This document shows, one piece after another, positions 34,334-44,502 of a stretch of DNA of 64,000 nucleotides. The notes beneath the pieces were generated by a model. The model saw only the letters and a list, made by a program, of their open reading frames with translations. It was not told where the DNA came from and ran no database searches. Source of the stretch: Amphimedon queenslandica (Eukaryota > Porifera > Demospongiae > Haplosclerida > Niphatidae); the NCBI RefSeq assembly GCF_000090795.2, contig NW_003546267.1, positions 176,526 to 240,525 of the forward strand, given 5' to 3'. Numbering within the stretch: position 1 is the stretch's first letter; each line of letters starts with the position of its first letter. The position numbers and the translations under genes are program-made.

Positions 34334-35556
34334 AAGAACATAAAAAATTTAAATAAACAAGGTTAAGTAGGATTCCGAACGACCAAAGAAAATTCAAAAT
34401 GAAAATCCTACTCGTGCCACAAATGCTACTCTACATTTTACTTTTAATGTTATTATGTAAGAATTACAGATCACATTACAATGTAGAGTAGAATTTGTGT
34501 CACGAGTAGGATTTTCGTTTAGTATTTTCGTTGGTCGTTCCGAATCCTACTTAACTTTGTTTTTTTAAGTTTTTATGTTCTTTTTTGTGTTGATTTTTAA
34601 AAAATATTCATAATATTTCTTTAGTTGCTATTGTAATGCTTGTCAATTTTACACAAAAAATAATTTTCTCTATTATTATTATCATTGTTATGACTTTTCA
34701 TCATTTATGAGAGACAGCACTGAATAGACATGCTGAGGGAATATCAACTATCCTGATGACAAGAGAAATTAATACTAGTCTTGATACAAGTCGTTGTTTG
34801 AGAAGCTATGACCTGAGAGTGTCCATCTTCCCCGCAATGTTGCAGCTATTCCTGTTTATTCAGGCAGTTGTTATTCATATTATCATTGCATATCATAACA
34901 TTAATTAATGGTTTGTTTTTTTTAAATAAAATAAAATCACACACTTGATAAAACAGTAACATGTAAGTAATACCTTCTTTTAGCTGGAAACCTCCACTAA
35001 AGTATTACAGTACTTGATTCCAAGCATAGCTTCGTAAAAAATAAATTGCTTCTTCCAGGGCTGCAGATCTGAGCATGCGCAACCACACCCAAATTTTAAG
35101 CACATGCTTCTGTAATTAACAAAATGGTGGCATAGAGCTAAGATGGCTCTATCCAGCAGTCACAATATCACTTTTTCTTTACTTGAAGAATGATCTGATG
35201 GGACATGGATCCGCCCATACTTGGTTGGAGTAGAACGGTGTAAGAATTAGTCTTGTAGCACCAGGCAATATTGAGATACACCTGGGCAACTGAATTGACA
35301 GAACTTATTCTTGATGATGATGAAGATGAAAACAGGTGGCTGAACAAAACGGCTGGTTAGCCAATTTTTGACTTTTCTCTTAGAAAAGGTTTGGAGCCAC
35401 GCTAGTTGTACCATTGGAGTCCTCTGGTCAAGAAAAGGTCTTCTAAGAAGTCTGGGAAGCATAGGAGCTTGTTTTCCTGGTATAGCAAGGCTGCAATAGT
35501 CGTGGCAGCCATCTTGTTTGGGGGTGAATCCTACTTAGTAATGCTACTGCGTTACT
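34334..35556 (-). mobile_element. Hairpin-ended element, complete copy (1,223 bp)
   Basis: Comparison with the empty site in copy A places the ends at 34334 and 35556, with AAT on both sides (34331-34333 and 35557-35559). Read on the minus strand it starts with a small palindrome (TTAGTAACGC, AGTA, GCATTACTAA). It continues through AAGTAGGATTCACCCCCAAA and ends in a ~190-bp hairpin at 34363-34554. The hairpin arms pair AAGTAGGATTCCGAACGACC and GAAAATCCTACTCGTG with their complements. GTAGGATTC therefore occurs in inverted orientation near both element ends. A 36-codon frame (35512 to 35402, starting MAATTIAALL) is the best ORF. No transposase; probably non-autonomous. The superfamily is unclear. 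Confidence 0.87.
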
Positions 35557-36151
35557 AATATATTTTGCACACTGCAAAATTTGACATTCTACATATAAAT
35601 TGTATGTTGCATATAAATCACTGGCACTTATATTCAACATGCATGATATTAATGCCTTGGTTATTGTACATTATGATAATAATTATGATTAATGTGTTAA
35701 TGGTATAAAATCTAGATCCCATTCATCTTGGAAGCTAATGGGAGGAAAATTTGTAAATGGAGAAAAAAAGCTTGAAGAAGTTCACTAGTTTTAAATACTA
35801 ATGTAAATACAGTATGGCAGTTAATGTCACAATATTTCTATGCATTCTTAAGAGAGTCTTGGTCATCCTGCTTTTGGTGAAGAACAAATATCCACTCATT
35901 TTAGTACTCAAGCTACTGAACAAGATTTTTTGATAGGGAGTTATTTTGCTCTCATCTTCAGTGTTCTGCGTGGGTGATTATAATTAAAACTGCACAAAAT
36001 AGTAACAATAATTATTACAAAATTAATTTTTATTTATTGCATTCATGTGTGGAACTCAGAGACTTGCCGATCATTTGAATGAGCTGTAGAGAGCTATTTG
36101 TCCCAGTTTCTTTGCCACTCGGAAAGCCCTTTTGCAACGTTAGCCCTCATC

Positions 36152-36208
36152 ATGGTAAAGACTCCAGTGCTGTTCCTTTTCCTGCTGTCCTTTGCAGTCA
36201 CAAGTTGA
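36152..36208 (+). other. Signal-peptide-like mini-ORF upstream of the FReD exon
   Basis: An ATG followed by 17 codons giving MVKTPVLFLFLLSFAVTS and then TGA. The equivalent in duplicate A gives MVKTPVLFLFLLSFIVSS and TGA. A basic start, a Leu/Phe core and small residues at the end are typical of secretory signals, and the next downstream domain is a secreted-type FReD. I see no convincing GT donor before the stop, so either splicing removes the stop in an unexpected way or this first exon is dead. Speculative. Confidence 0.35.
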
Positions 36209-36335
36209 AACGAGTGGCCTAACCATATCCTTCCTAATGATAAAGACTTCTGTCCCGCGGCAGTCAATCTCCAGAAGAGAGCAAGACCAAACGAGAATGC
36301 TGTGCGTAAGACTGCTGCAATGCCTTTTCCCTCAG

Positions 36336-37014
36336 TGGAAGGACGGGAGTGTACTGGTACTGGAGCATTGGAAGGACTCACAGAGTGTTCTGCGACATGA
36401 CTAATGCTGGTGGAGGATGGTTGGTTATTTTAAGACTCAGGGAATGGCCAGTACAGGCAGACAGTAATTCACTTTACTTTGAGAGGTACTACCATCCGGA
36501 TAACCAGCAAGGAGACTACCAGCGAGGATTTGGCTCACTTTATCAAAACTTTTGGTTTGACTTAAACAAACTTTACAAGCTTGCAAACAGATCAAATGTG
36601 TATGCACAGGCCAGATTTAAATTTACTGAAGATAAGACTGGGACCGAGTACTGGGTAGAGTATGACACCTTTGCAATTGCACCCAAGACCAGTAATTACT
36701 CCCCGACTATTCGTAACTACACTGGTGGTAATTTACCTGATATATTCTCTGTGCTCAATGGCTCGACCTTCAAACCAGGAAATATTACTTGTCACCACAA
36801 TTTTTCATGGTGGTATCCCAAATTTGACCCTCACAAATATCGACCCTGTAGATGTCTTATTTCATTTGTAATTAGCAAGAGTGGTGCTGTGTCTAGATTT
36901 ATGGAAGCCTGCCTAGGGCCTCCATTTGACCATTTAACTATAGCAGAAAGGTTTATCCTAGCTGACTTGAAAATACCATTACTAAAACAACCAATTTCAT
37001 CGTTCATGCAGTGA
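36336..37014 (+). CDS. Fibrinogen-related (FReD) exon, partial
   Basis: Follows a good acceptor (TGCCTTTTCCCTCAG) and opens with GRTGVYWYWSIGRTHRVFCD, MTNAGGGWLVILRLREW, then YYHPDNQQGDYQRGFGSLYQ and NFWFDLNKLYKLANRS. These are the canonical N-terminal and central fibrinogen C-domain motifs (GVYWI, GGGWLVI, F-x-R, G-F-G, FWFGLNKLYxLT). The next part (ARFKFTEDKTGTEYWVEYDT, NYTGGNLPDIFSVLNGSTF) fits the family. The C-terminal GGWWYN-type core is replaced by NFSWWYPKFDPHKYRPC and then unfamiliar sequence to the stop. The last ~60 codons may be intron readthrough or a divergent or truncated end. The product would be a secreted ligand-binding protein, parallel to the FReD gene at 30038-30955 on the other strand. 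Confidence 0.72.
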
Positions 37015-38280
37015 ACTTTACTGTAGCAATATCAGGATGAGTTTTTTTGTTCTTCTTAATTTGGCATTCTTTAAAAAATTTTTGCTTAGCAAGCCTTTTT
37101 AAATGCTTTTCATGATTTCGTGCAATGTGACCACTACACAAAATTACTCTACAATAAGGAAAATTGGAAAGCAAAGCTTTTGAAGTACTGTCATTATCTT
37201 GCACATGAATACTAATGTTCATTTTATCAGTTTTAGCTTTTTAAAAACCCACTCAGCCCCTAATTCCTCTGCAGATTTTGATGTGCCTTTAAACAATTCT
37301 TCTGTTATATCACTTACCTCTGTGACAAAAATGCTTATAGTACAAAAGTACGCCAGTTTGATAGTTTCACAGAGTATATGTAGCATTTTGACTATGGTAA
37401 CCACGTGTCAACCATGCAGCATCACCGCATGTCACAGCATTTTCAAAAGACCCAAGATCCTTGTCATTCTTCTGCTTCATTGATTTATTCACTTGCTTAC
37501 ACATATCATTTAATATACTCTTGATATGTGTGTACATTAAAGCCAGTGTCCTATAAAACATTGATTTTCCAGCACAGTACATGCCAAGAGCATTTTTAAG
37601 TACTTTAGCATATGTGACCATAATTGACAAAAGGTACCTTATGGTGGGTAGTGAAATTTGTCTTTATAGCCAAAAAAATCCAACTTCCTGAGCTCCATTC
37701 ATCAAAAAAACTACTTCACAGGATACAAAAATTTACTGTGAAACAATGGTTGTCCAACACAGCACTCACAGGTTGATATATTTCATTGTAAAGATAAATT
37801 ATAAAATCCGCCATAAGGTACCTTTTGTCAATTATGGTCACATATTGAGAATACATTGCACCTGAACATATAAATGCAACATGTATGACAAGACCAACTG
37901 CTGTACAGTTTTCAGCATCATGCTTAATTGAACTCTCAAAAGCAACACGTCTCTCAGCACAACCAGTACAATCATAATGTAAAGTAACACAACCTTGTTG
38001 ACCAATCATACTAACACAAACATGTTTTAACTTACCATTACATAATGGTGTGGCATATTTGGAAGTTAAATTAATCTGATCAATAAATTTACACATTTGG
38101 CTTACTTGACCCAAGAAGATTGAATTACTATTAGGTATTTCACCAGAGTTGCATCCTTCAGGAGTATCCAAGCTGAAATCAGGGTCACTTTTTGAAAATG
38201 TATTGGAGTGACCTCCATTGGTCCATCTGAATCGCTTTGATTCTCCCTCTTTGGCGTAGATGTCACATCAACTTCCTAAA
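36990..38280 (-). pseudogene. Mutator-like transposase, interrupted by a MITE
   Basis: Minus-strand blocks, in order, match the animal Mutator-like transposase family. They are SSWVK-type start, then TSKYATPLCNGKLKHVCVSM and VTLHYDCTGCAERRVAFESS (zinc-binding), and GLVIHVAFICSGAMYSQY. The MITE at 37614-37841 lies here. The frame resumes with AKVLKNALGMYCAGKSMFY, ENAVTCGDAAWLTRGYHSQN, ATYTL (catalytic Asp block), then DITEELFKGTSKSAEELGAE and DNDSTSKALLSNFP with VILCSGHIARNHEKHLKRLA. It has at least two further frameshifts. The first exon probably lies at 38504-38707. The gene ends next to the FReD exon on the opposite strand. Function (transposition) is inferred from family; this copy is inactive. 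Confidence 0.8.
37614..37841. mobile_element. MITE with GTGACCATA termini, copy 2, ATAT TSD
   Basis: The 228-bp element begins GTGACCATAATTGACAAAAG and ends with its reverse complement. It is flanked by ATAT (37610-37613 and 37842-37845). Removing the element and one ATAT restores the transposase frame exactly across SQY-AKVL. Same family as 9802-10037. Confidence 0.93.
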
Positions 38281-38503
38281 ATACAGACGAAAAATCAGTC
38301 ACACTGCATGGCGTATTGTGTGAATATCATCTGCATGGTGTAGATGCTAAGCTAAATTTAATTTCAGTCAATGATAATGGCGGGGTACTCTCGTGAGACA
38401 TGTCACATCCTATTAAACCTTGCTTAAACACTGACCTCAGGTCTATATCACATCCTTTTACACCTATGTTACTCTAGATCTATTTAGAATATTTTAGGAT
38501 GTG

Positions 38504-38707
38504 CTATTGATTGAAAGTGTGCGGTGGTGCTAGGCTGCCTAACTCATTTCTATTATCAATGTTTTTTTCTGCGATAGTAGAGGAATAGTCAGGCCCCGCC
38601 TGACTAGTAGAGGAAAGAGATGTCCCAGCTGTTGTTGATCCGGTCCTGGCAGTCCACCTAGCCTTGTGAAGAGCTTCAAATCTTTTACTCTGTTTCCTTC
38701 GTGGCAT
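38504..38707 (-). pseudogene. Probable N-terminal exon of the Mutator-like transposase
   Basis: A 67-codon frame starting MPRRKQSKRFEALHKARW, basic then Ser/Thr-rich. Similar basic starts (MPRRKQxKR) occur in Mutator-like transposases. It lies ~230 bp upstream of the start of the conserved blocks in the same orientation. The intervening sequence would be an intron or decay. Link is inferred. Confidence 0.5.
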
Positions 38708-38709
38708 TC

Positions 38710-39400
38710 TAGTTAAAATTGTTTTATTAGCAATTCACAGTGTGACTATGATGCAAAAGTTGTCATCAGACCATGAATACTGTGTTTATTCATAAAGTAG
38801 CCTAATTTTTTTGCTGCAGTAAGATGGCTGCAAATGAAAATAGTAGCTTGAGGCCTTAAAAAACCTTACCATTATGGAACGAAGGATAATAATTATTTAT
38901 TTCGCAACTGAAATTATTTTACCAATAGAAATACAGAATAGTTTTTGATATAAACAAAGTTTCATTTAAATTTTTGCATTGTAAACTAGACATTAATTAA
39001 AGCTCCAAATTATAAATGATGGTATCATTGAGCACTAAAGTGGTCTGTGCAATTTTTAAAAATAAATTTATGAACCTAAAACAATTAACAGATTTGCAAA
39101 TTTATTGCAATTGACGTAGAAGTAGATTTTTGAAACCTTGACAGCATTTTATTTGATGACCTATCGAAATGGCTAGGGTAATCACAGGTAAAACTAATAA
39201 TCAAGAATAAATAACATACACTAAGATCTATTAAATTGCAAAATTTTAAATCAAAGCTCTGACATTGAGACTCTGCCCTTAACACTAGTAAAATTGACTT
39301 ACTGTCATCCATCTAGTGCCAGTTTGGCCTGAATGGGATCAGCAGTTCCTCACTGTCTTGATGAGATGTGGTGGATCAACAACAAAGTATAACCAGAGAC
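38710..39400. other. AT-rich stretch, no recognisable gene
   Basis: Between the Mutator-like and P-like pseudogenes. A 75-codon minus-strand frame at 39085-39312 could be C-terminal P-like sequence but shows no motif I recognise. Confidence 0.4.
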
Positions 39401-39419
39401 GACATGATAAATATGGATT

Positions 39420-41161
39420 GATAGTTTATACTTATGCTCAAGACCATGCACTCGAAAGAACTTCCTGTTAGGACTTGCCCCATCAGCAATTACACATAAT
39501 ACTTTTAAACCACTACATTCTATGTTACGAATACCTTCACAGATAATCGGACATAAAGTTTTAGCGGTAATTCCATTAGTTAAAAAATGTGGGCATAAGG
39601 AAACTCCAATTTGAAAAGCAGACCACTTACCATTAGTGCCAATGTGTGTGTAGCCACGGATGGAGGATGATCAGTTCCTTCCTCTAGTCTTTGAAGATCA
39701 TCATTCACATCACCAAGATGAGTGAACCCTACAATCTCTCCAGTGAACTTGTTATAGACAAGTCCTTTTATGTTCATTTCATCTAAAATTAAAGATACGT
39801 AACGACGACTTGATGGAATATATGCCTGATCCACTTCCTGAAGAAGCTGCTGGTGCACTGTATCTTGAAAACCACATTTGTTAGAAGTGTAAGGGACATA
39901 GTCCCGAAGCGTGCGCTCTGTAGGCAATTCAATAAAGCCACTTCTTCTCAAAGCATGATATGCTGAGCTGAAGAGGAGCTTAAGATTAAGGCACCATTTC
40001 ACCATCACTCGGTGCCACCTAATGAGGCGTGCATCCTTGACTGATGCAGCATTTAGCTGTTCTTCCCAAAACAATGTCAAAAAACTTCCCTCAGGATATG
40101 CTTTCTTCACATTATCATTACTATTAATCATTACATTCAGCTAATCTTCATTTAAGTCCTTGTCAACAAAGGTGCCATTGTCTTCTGATAGCTTCCTGAT
40201 CGTGTCTATTAATCTCTTAATTGTTTCTTGAGCAGCATGTACACGTCTTTTCAAATTGTCACTTTTTGCTTTTTTTTCCTGGTGTCAATAAGTATCTATC
40301 ATGAGTATGACTGCTTGAGTCACTGACATTTGATGATTCATCTGCACAACGCTTGTTCCATCTATTGTACAAAGTTCTAAGATTAGGTCGATGCGATTTA
40401 CATGAGTCACAGCAAAAATTCCGTAAAACAATTTCACATTCTCTAGTACGAACAGTACCATAATAAGTAGTACCTTTTACAGCAGCAACTGCTGAATCAT
40501 CAATAAAAGCAGCAACTTTACCATCTTTTGATAGAACCGTTCCCTTCTTTGCCATTACCATTTTTACTAGATGGATATCAGGTTGACCCCCACAGACGTT
40601 TGAACAGTCAAGAATATTGATTAGTTGCTGTAAACTTTCCACGTTTAATGTGACTGGAATTTCTGACAAAGCACTTGATTTAGTGATGTCCACAAGATGT
40701 TGTTCTGAGTATAATAGCCATGTTAAATCTGAGTTAACTGTTAAGCAGTGTGTTACTCTCAAACTGGTGCTGGATGAGGTAGAGGATGTAAGGTGTTGAG
40801 ATAGTTTACAAAGGGGTAACTTGTTTAAATCATCTGGACTTTGGTCACTCCATGATTTGTTAGAAAAATAAAGACCTGACTGTAACTGTACCAACTCATT
40901 ATAACTGGGTTCAGTCTGAGCCTGAGGAATCAGAGAAGAAAGTGGAGATTGTGGTAGAGGCACAGAGACACACATGGGTGAAGTACATGTATTTGTGTCT
41001 GAGGTACATGTACTAGTAGAATTATGTTCATCATTGTTAGATAAAGATGATTCCAACTCACTTGTAGTACTGCTGAGACAGCTAGAGATTGAAGAGCTTC
41101 GTCTCTTTCTCTCATAATTCTTTTTATAGGAAAGACGGTGCTTTCGTCGCATCATAAACAA
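39420..41161 (-). pseudogene. P-element-like transposase, nearly intact but broken
   Basis: A 300-codon frame (41161 to 40259) has a basic N-terminus, a Ser/Thr-rich linker, and FCCDSCKSHRPNLRTLYNRW near its end. It shifts frame at a run of eight A residues (40268-40275) into KSDNLKRRVHAAQETIKRLI, a short coiled coil. After one TAG it continues in the same frame (40131 to 39580) with IRWHRVMVKWCLNLKLL, GFIELPTERTLRDYVPYT, SLILDEMNIKGLVYNKFTGE and IVGFTHLGDVNDDLQ, typical of P-element/THAP9-like RNase-H-fold transposases. Further on, in another frame, IADGASPNRKFFR (about 39450-39490) gives the second acidic block. No THAP zinc finger is visible at the N-terminus. Only a few lesions over 1.5 kb suggest recent inactivation, or partly assembly errors. 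Confidence 0.8.
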
Positions 41162-41164
41162 GTA

Positions 41165-41770
41165 AAATCTGTAATAAAGTATAGAGGTAAACTTTACAGT
41201 TCCATTCTAACATATTCATACTATTGCTCGAGAGATAGAACAATTAAAACTGAACACTTGGTAGCTTGGTACAGGTACACAAAACACATCAATAAAATGC
41301 ATCATTTATGTATTATACTAAGTTAACTTAATGCAAATTAAGCCAAGTTAGCATGTCATTCCATAAGCATGCATGAAAAGTACAATGAAAACCCTTCAAA
41401 ACAGAAGTAAATTATATCATTAAATCAAAACAGGTACAACAAGTGTGAATCTAGGTGTGAATTGTGCTATTAATTGTTGGAATGAGGTAAATAGCTTTAA
41501 ATACTTCTTTTTATGAAAGAAAAATAAACATGACACCTTTACTAACCTTAATGTATATAAAGTAAAGAGAAATATTGCCGATTATTGCTGTTTATCACTC
41601 GTTTTACCAATCTAACTTGCCAATGAGACAACAGCCATAGCTGCTAAACCACACCCACAAGCGAAACAAGGATAATCATCAAAGGCGCGTGCCGATGACA
41701 CTATGAAACTGACGTGAAAAATGACGTGATCAATATCCATTTCCAATCCAGTTCCCCTACTCAATCTATG
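41165..41770. other. No recognisable gene
   Basis: Sequence upstream (on the minus strand) of the P-like gene, possibly including its promoter. A short frame at 41138-41326 is unassigned. Confidence 0.4.
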
Positions 41771-41777
41771 ATGTATT

Positions 41778-43200
41778 CAAATGAGGCAATATACTTGGAA
41801 TAAAATCAACTGGTTAAGATATCACAATATTACTGTAAAAAATAAAACTATTAGTTCTGAACAAGACTAGCCCTTTTCTCGGTCTCTATCTTGAATTTTA
41901 AAAAATAAAAAAATTTGCTTTATCCTCAATCATACACTGCACAAGTATGTAAGTATTCAGGAATAGCTCAAGTGATATCAGTTTCACTTTGTAGTGTAGA
42001 TAACCATTGGTCATGAAAGTGTACATGTAGTTTAGAGTCCCTGCTAGAAAGCCTCACGTCACAGGCTAAGGCAATGGGTCTCTGCTCTATGAACTGCTGT
42101 GTGTAAATGCATAAGTATGTATGTTGTCTGGATTAGCTCAAATGACATCAGATTCACCTTGTAGCGTAGATAACTATTGGCGTTCACATTAATAATTTGT
42201 AAATGAAGTTTAGAGTCCCTACTAGCAAGCCTGAGGTGAGGCCACGCTCAAAGCCCTGCTATGTATATATTCAAATGAAGCAATAGACTGGGAATGAAAT
42301 CAACTAGTTTGATGTCTAAATACTACTGTAAGACATAAAACTAGTTGTTGTACACAATACTAGCCCTTTCCTGGTCCCTATCTTAATTTTAAAATAATAA
42401 AAGAAATACTTTGGCTTTGTGCTTAATAATACACTGCACAAGTGTGTATGTATTTAGGAATAGCTCAAATGATATCAGATTCACTTTGTAGCATAGATAA
42501 CCATTGGTATTGATGTCATGAATGTGTAGATGTAGTTTAGAGTCCCTGCTAGAAAGCCTGAGGCCAAAGGCTAAGGCAGTGGGTCTATGCTCTATGCACT
42601 GCTGTATACATACGCTTAAGTATGTATGTAGTCACGATTAACTCAAATGGCATGAGATTCACTTTGTAGCGTATATAACCATAAGTATTGATGTGATTAA
42701 TGTTTAAATGTAGTTTACAAACCCTACTAGCAAGCCTGAGGTCAGGGCCACTGAGAGGGGGGCAAAAGGAGCAAATGCCTTGGGCCCCACAATTTTAAGG
42801 GCCCCAAGAAATTTTTTAAGAACTTAATTAAACAAAATTATTACAGAAGATGGGCCTTCTGGCCTTTTGCCAAGCAAAAAAATCATGATATCATCAACAT
42901 CAATCTTCCTAGCTAGTTGAAATTCAATAGACAAAGTGTATGTTATCATGCGTGCAGGTAAAATTAATTAATTTTGACCACACTCACTATGAATATAATT
43001 AAAACTGAAAAATTTTTGGAGCACTTTGCGAGCCACAATTTCCTCCCCTGGGCCCCTCCAAAGCTCTCAGCGGCCCTGCCTGAGGTGACAGGCTAAGGCA
43101 ATGTGTCTATGCTTTATGCACAGCTGTGCTTATATTCAAAAGAAGCAATAGACAGGGGTTAAAATCAACTAGTTAGATGTTGTTCTAAACAATACTAGGC
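41778..43200. repeat. ~0.5-kb higher-order tandem repeat
   Basis: The motif CAAATGAAGCAATAGACTGG-like recurs at 41778, 42272 and 43137. Each period contains two sub-blocks with TAGCTCAAATGATATCAGAT and TCACTTTGTAGCGTAGATAA (near 41965, 42139, 42464 and 42646) and GTTTAGAGTCCCTGCTAGAA. Subtracting the hAT MITE at 42743-43078, the periods are about 494 and 521 bp. Non-coding. Confidence 0.88.
42743..43078. mobile_element. hAT-type MITE in the satellite, perfect 8-bp TSD
   Basis: The 336-bp element has ends CAGGGCCACTGAGAG and CTCTCAGCGGCCCTG (one mismatch). It is flanked on both sides by CCTGAGGT (42735-42742 and 43079-43086), which is part of the satellite unit. Family-level call (hAT) rests on the 8-bp duplication and CAGGG ends. 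Confidence 0.93.
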
Positions 43201-43815
43201 CATTTCTATGGCAGGTGATTCATGTCAAAATTAGTAATTATAATAAAAGACAGGAGTGTCCAGCACACCACGTGTAATAGTGTAGTGAGTGAGGAGTGGT
43301 CAATTGATTGGATTGTTCTTTGCAGTGACTGTTAGGAGTGATCGATTGATTGGAGTGTCCTCTTCTGCTCTTCATATACTGCGGCTGCTAACAAGGCTCT
43401 TCCTGTTGAACCGTTGAAATGTTACTGTCAGTCTAAGTCTTGTTTCTTGCTGGTAAAGGGTAAAGGTGGGGTTTTATTAGCCTATAATGGTGGCTGTCCT
43501 ACTTGTAATTTATGCTGATACCCTTAAACAAACCACATCTGTAAAGCTGTCAGAACCTTGGGACCCGACTATCTCTAGTAGAATAGAAATCAAATACAGG
43601 CTCTCTGGTCTGCGACTGATCCATTTTATAAAAAGACTGACATGAAACTAATGATTGAAACGAGTGGAAGGTACTGAATGATTTTGGCTCAGAATAATTA
43701 TAAATGGGACATCACTTTGTTAATTATTCGGTACTAAAAAATAGATATCCTTGTTAAAAAACCTGTTGTCATCCTTTGCATATATTTAAAATTTTTTATT
43801 ATAGTTTTTTAGGAT
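43200..43815. other. No recognisable gene; short direct duplication
   Basis: The segments AGTGAGGAGTGGTCAATTGA and AGTGACTGTTAGGAGTGATC, each followed by TTGGATTG or TTGGAGTG, are degenerate tandem copies near 43285-43365. The rest is unassigned. Confidence 0.4.
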
Positions 43816-43819
43816 CTTC

Positions 43820-44035
43820 GACTGGTAGTACAATTAGACACTTCTCATTTTAGAAGACTCCCAAGGCTTTGGAACTCCCTGCTCCCTTCATTAGGTCCCG
43901 GCCGGTTTAACATTTGTTCTATTGTTTTAGATCAATTCACTCAGCAGCTTTAATAATTTGCATCCCATCACTCATTTGTCTATGCCTCAGCTCGGTCTTA
44001 GTCATGCAAACTTCTATGACCTTTACTTGCATTTA
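43820..44035 (+). pseudogene. Possible C-terminal fragment of a LINE ORF2
   Basis: One frame reads TSHFRRLPRLWNSLLPSL, resembling the R-x-x-x-L-W-N-S-L-P motif near the C-terminus of many non-LTR retrotransposon ORF2 proteins. It is followed by AT-rich sequence with AAATAAATTAAA. Nothing upstream is clearly RT. Weak call. Confidence 0.32.
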
Positions 44036-44164
44036 TAAATAAATTAAATCTGTTCATTTTGTTATAAAATAAGATTTCATTTACTCTATTGTATGTAATG
44101 TCATGCAATGCATATATGCATAAGGGGTGTGCAACACCCGGTTACGCCCACCATAATAAATTTC

Positions 44165-44502
44165 AAAATGGCAGATATTTGTGTCAACATTCTGATGGGA
44201 ATAATGAACAACTTGGCACCTTTTCTAGATGGCAGAATTGTGCCTTGGGATATGCTGGAATCTATTGAACGAGATTGCCTACAGAGAGCTTTGTGCCTTG
44301 GGATATGCTGGAATCTATTTAACGAGATTGCCTACAGAGAGCTGATAGTTTTGGAATTCTCCGGCGATTTGTCTTATGAACAAAAACATGAGATAGACAT
44401 AATTAAAACTGCATCTCGCTAGTTCATTATATGCAAAGGCTCAGTGAATCATTGTTGGCAAGGAGAGATAGGCAGATTCCCCCTATTGCACAAACAGGAC
44501 TT
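44165..44502 (+). pseudogene. Integrase-like (rve) protein, 5' part
   Basis: N-terminal portion of an integrase-core protein. Frames read MADICVNILMGIMNNLAPFL, SYEQKHEIDIIKTASR, then RLSESLLARRDRQIPPIAQT and GLPG, where the coding sequence is cut by a 5.48-kb hAT-type element. It resumes at 50003 (RLKYMVSHKN). A 53-bp tandem duplication at 44238-44343 shifts the frame. The TGLPGRxxY junction is a conserved point of this family, so the two halves belong together. Confidence 0.78.
44238..44343. repeat. 53-bp exact-type tandem duplication in the integrase-like gene
   Basis: Two adjacent 53-bp copies (44238-44290 and 44291-44343) start TTGTGCCTTGGGATATGCTG and end CTACAGAGAGCT, differing by one base (ATTGAACG against ATTTAACG). 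The length is not a multiple of three, so it breaks the reading frame. Confidence 0.95.

Larger units (their letters stand above)
33514..36335. repeat. Tandem duplication, copy B, with a transposon insertion
   Basis: Second copy of the unit at 31904-33513. Its extra length is explained by the 1,223-bp hairpin-ended element at 34334-35556 plus one AAT. The right end (TGCCTTTTCCCTCAG) abuts the fibrinogen-like exon at 36336-36341, whereas copy A at the same point reads into the next repeat unit. The duplicated segment therefore appears to be the 5' flank or intron of that gene. Confidence 0.9.
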
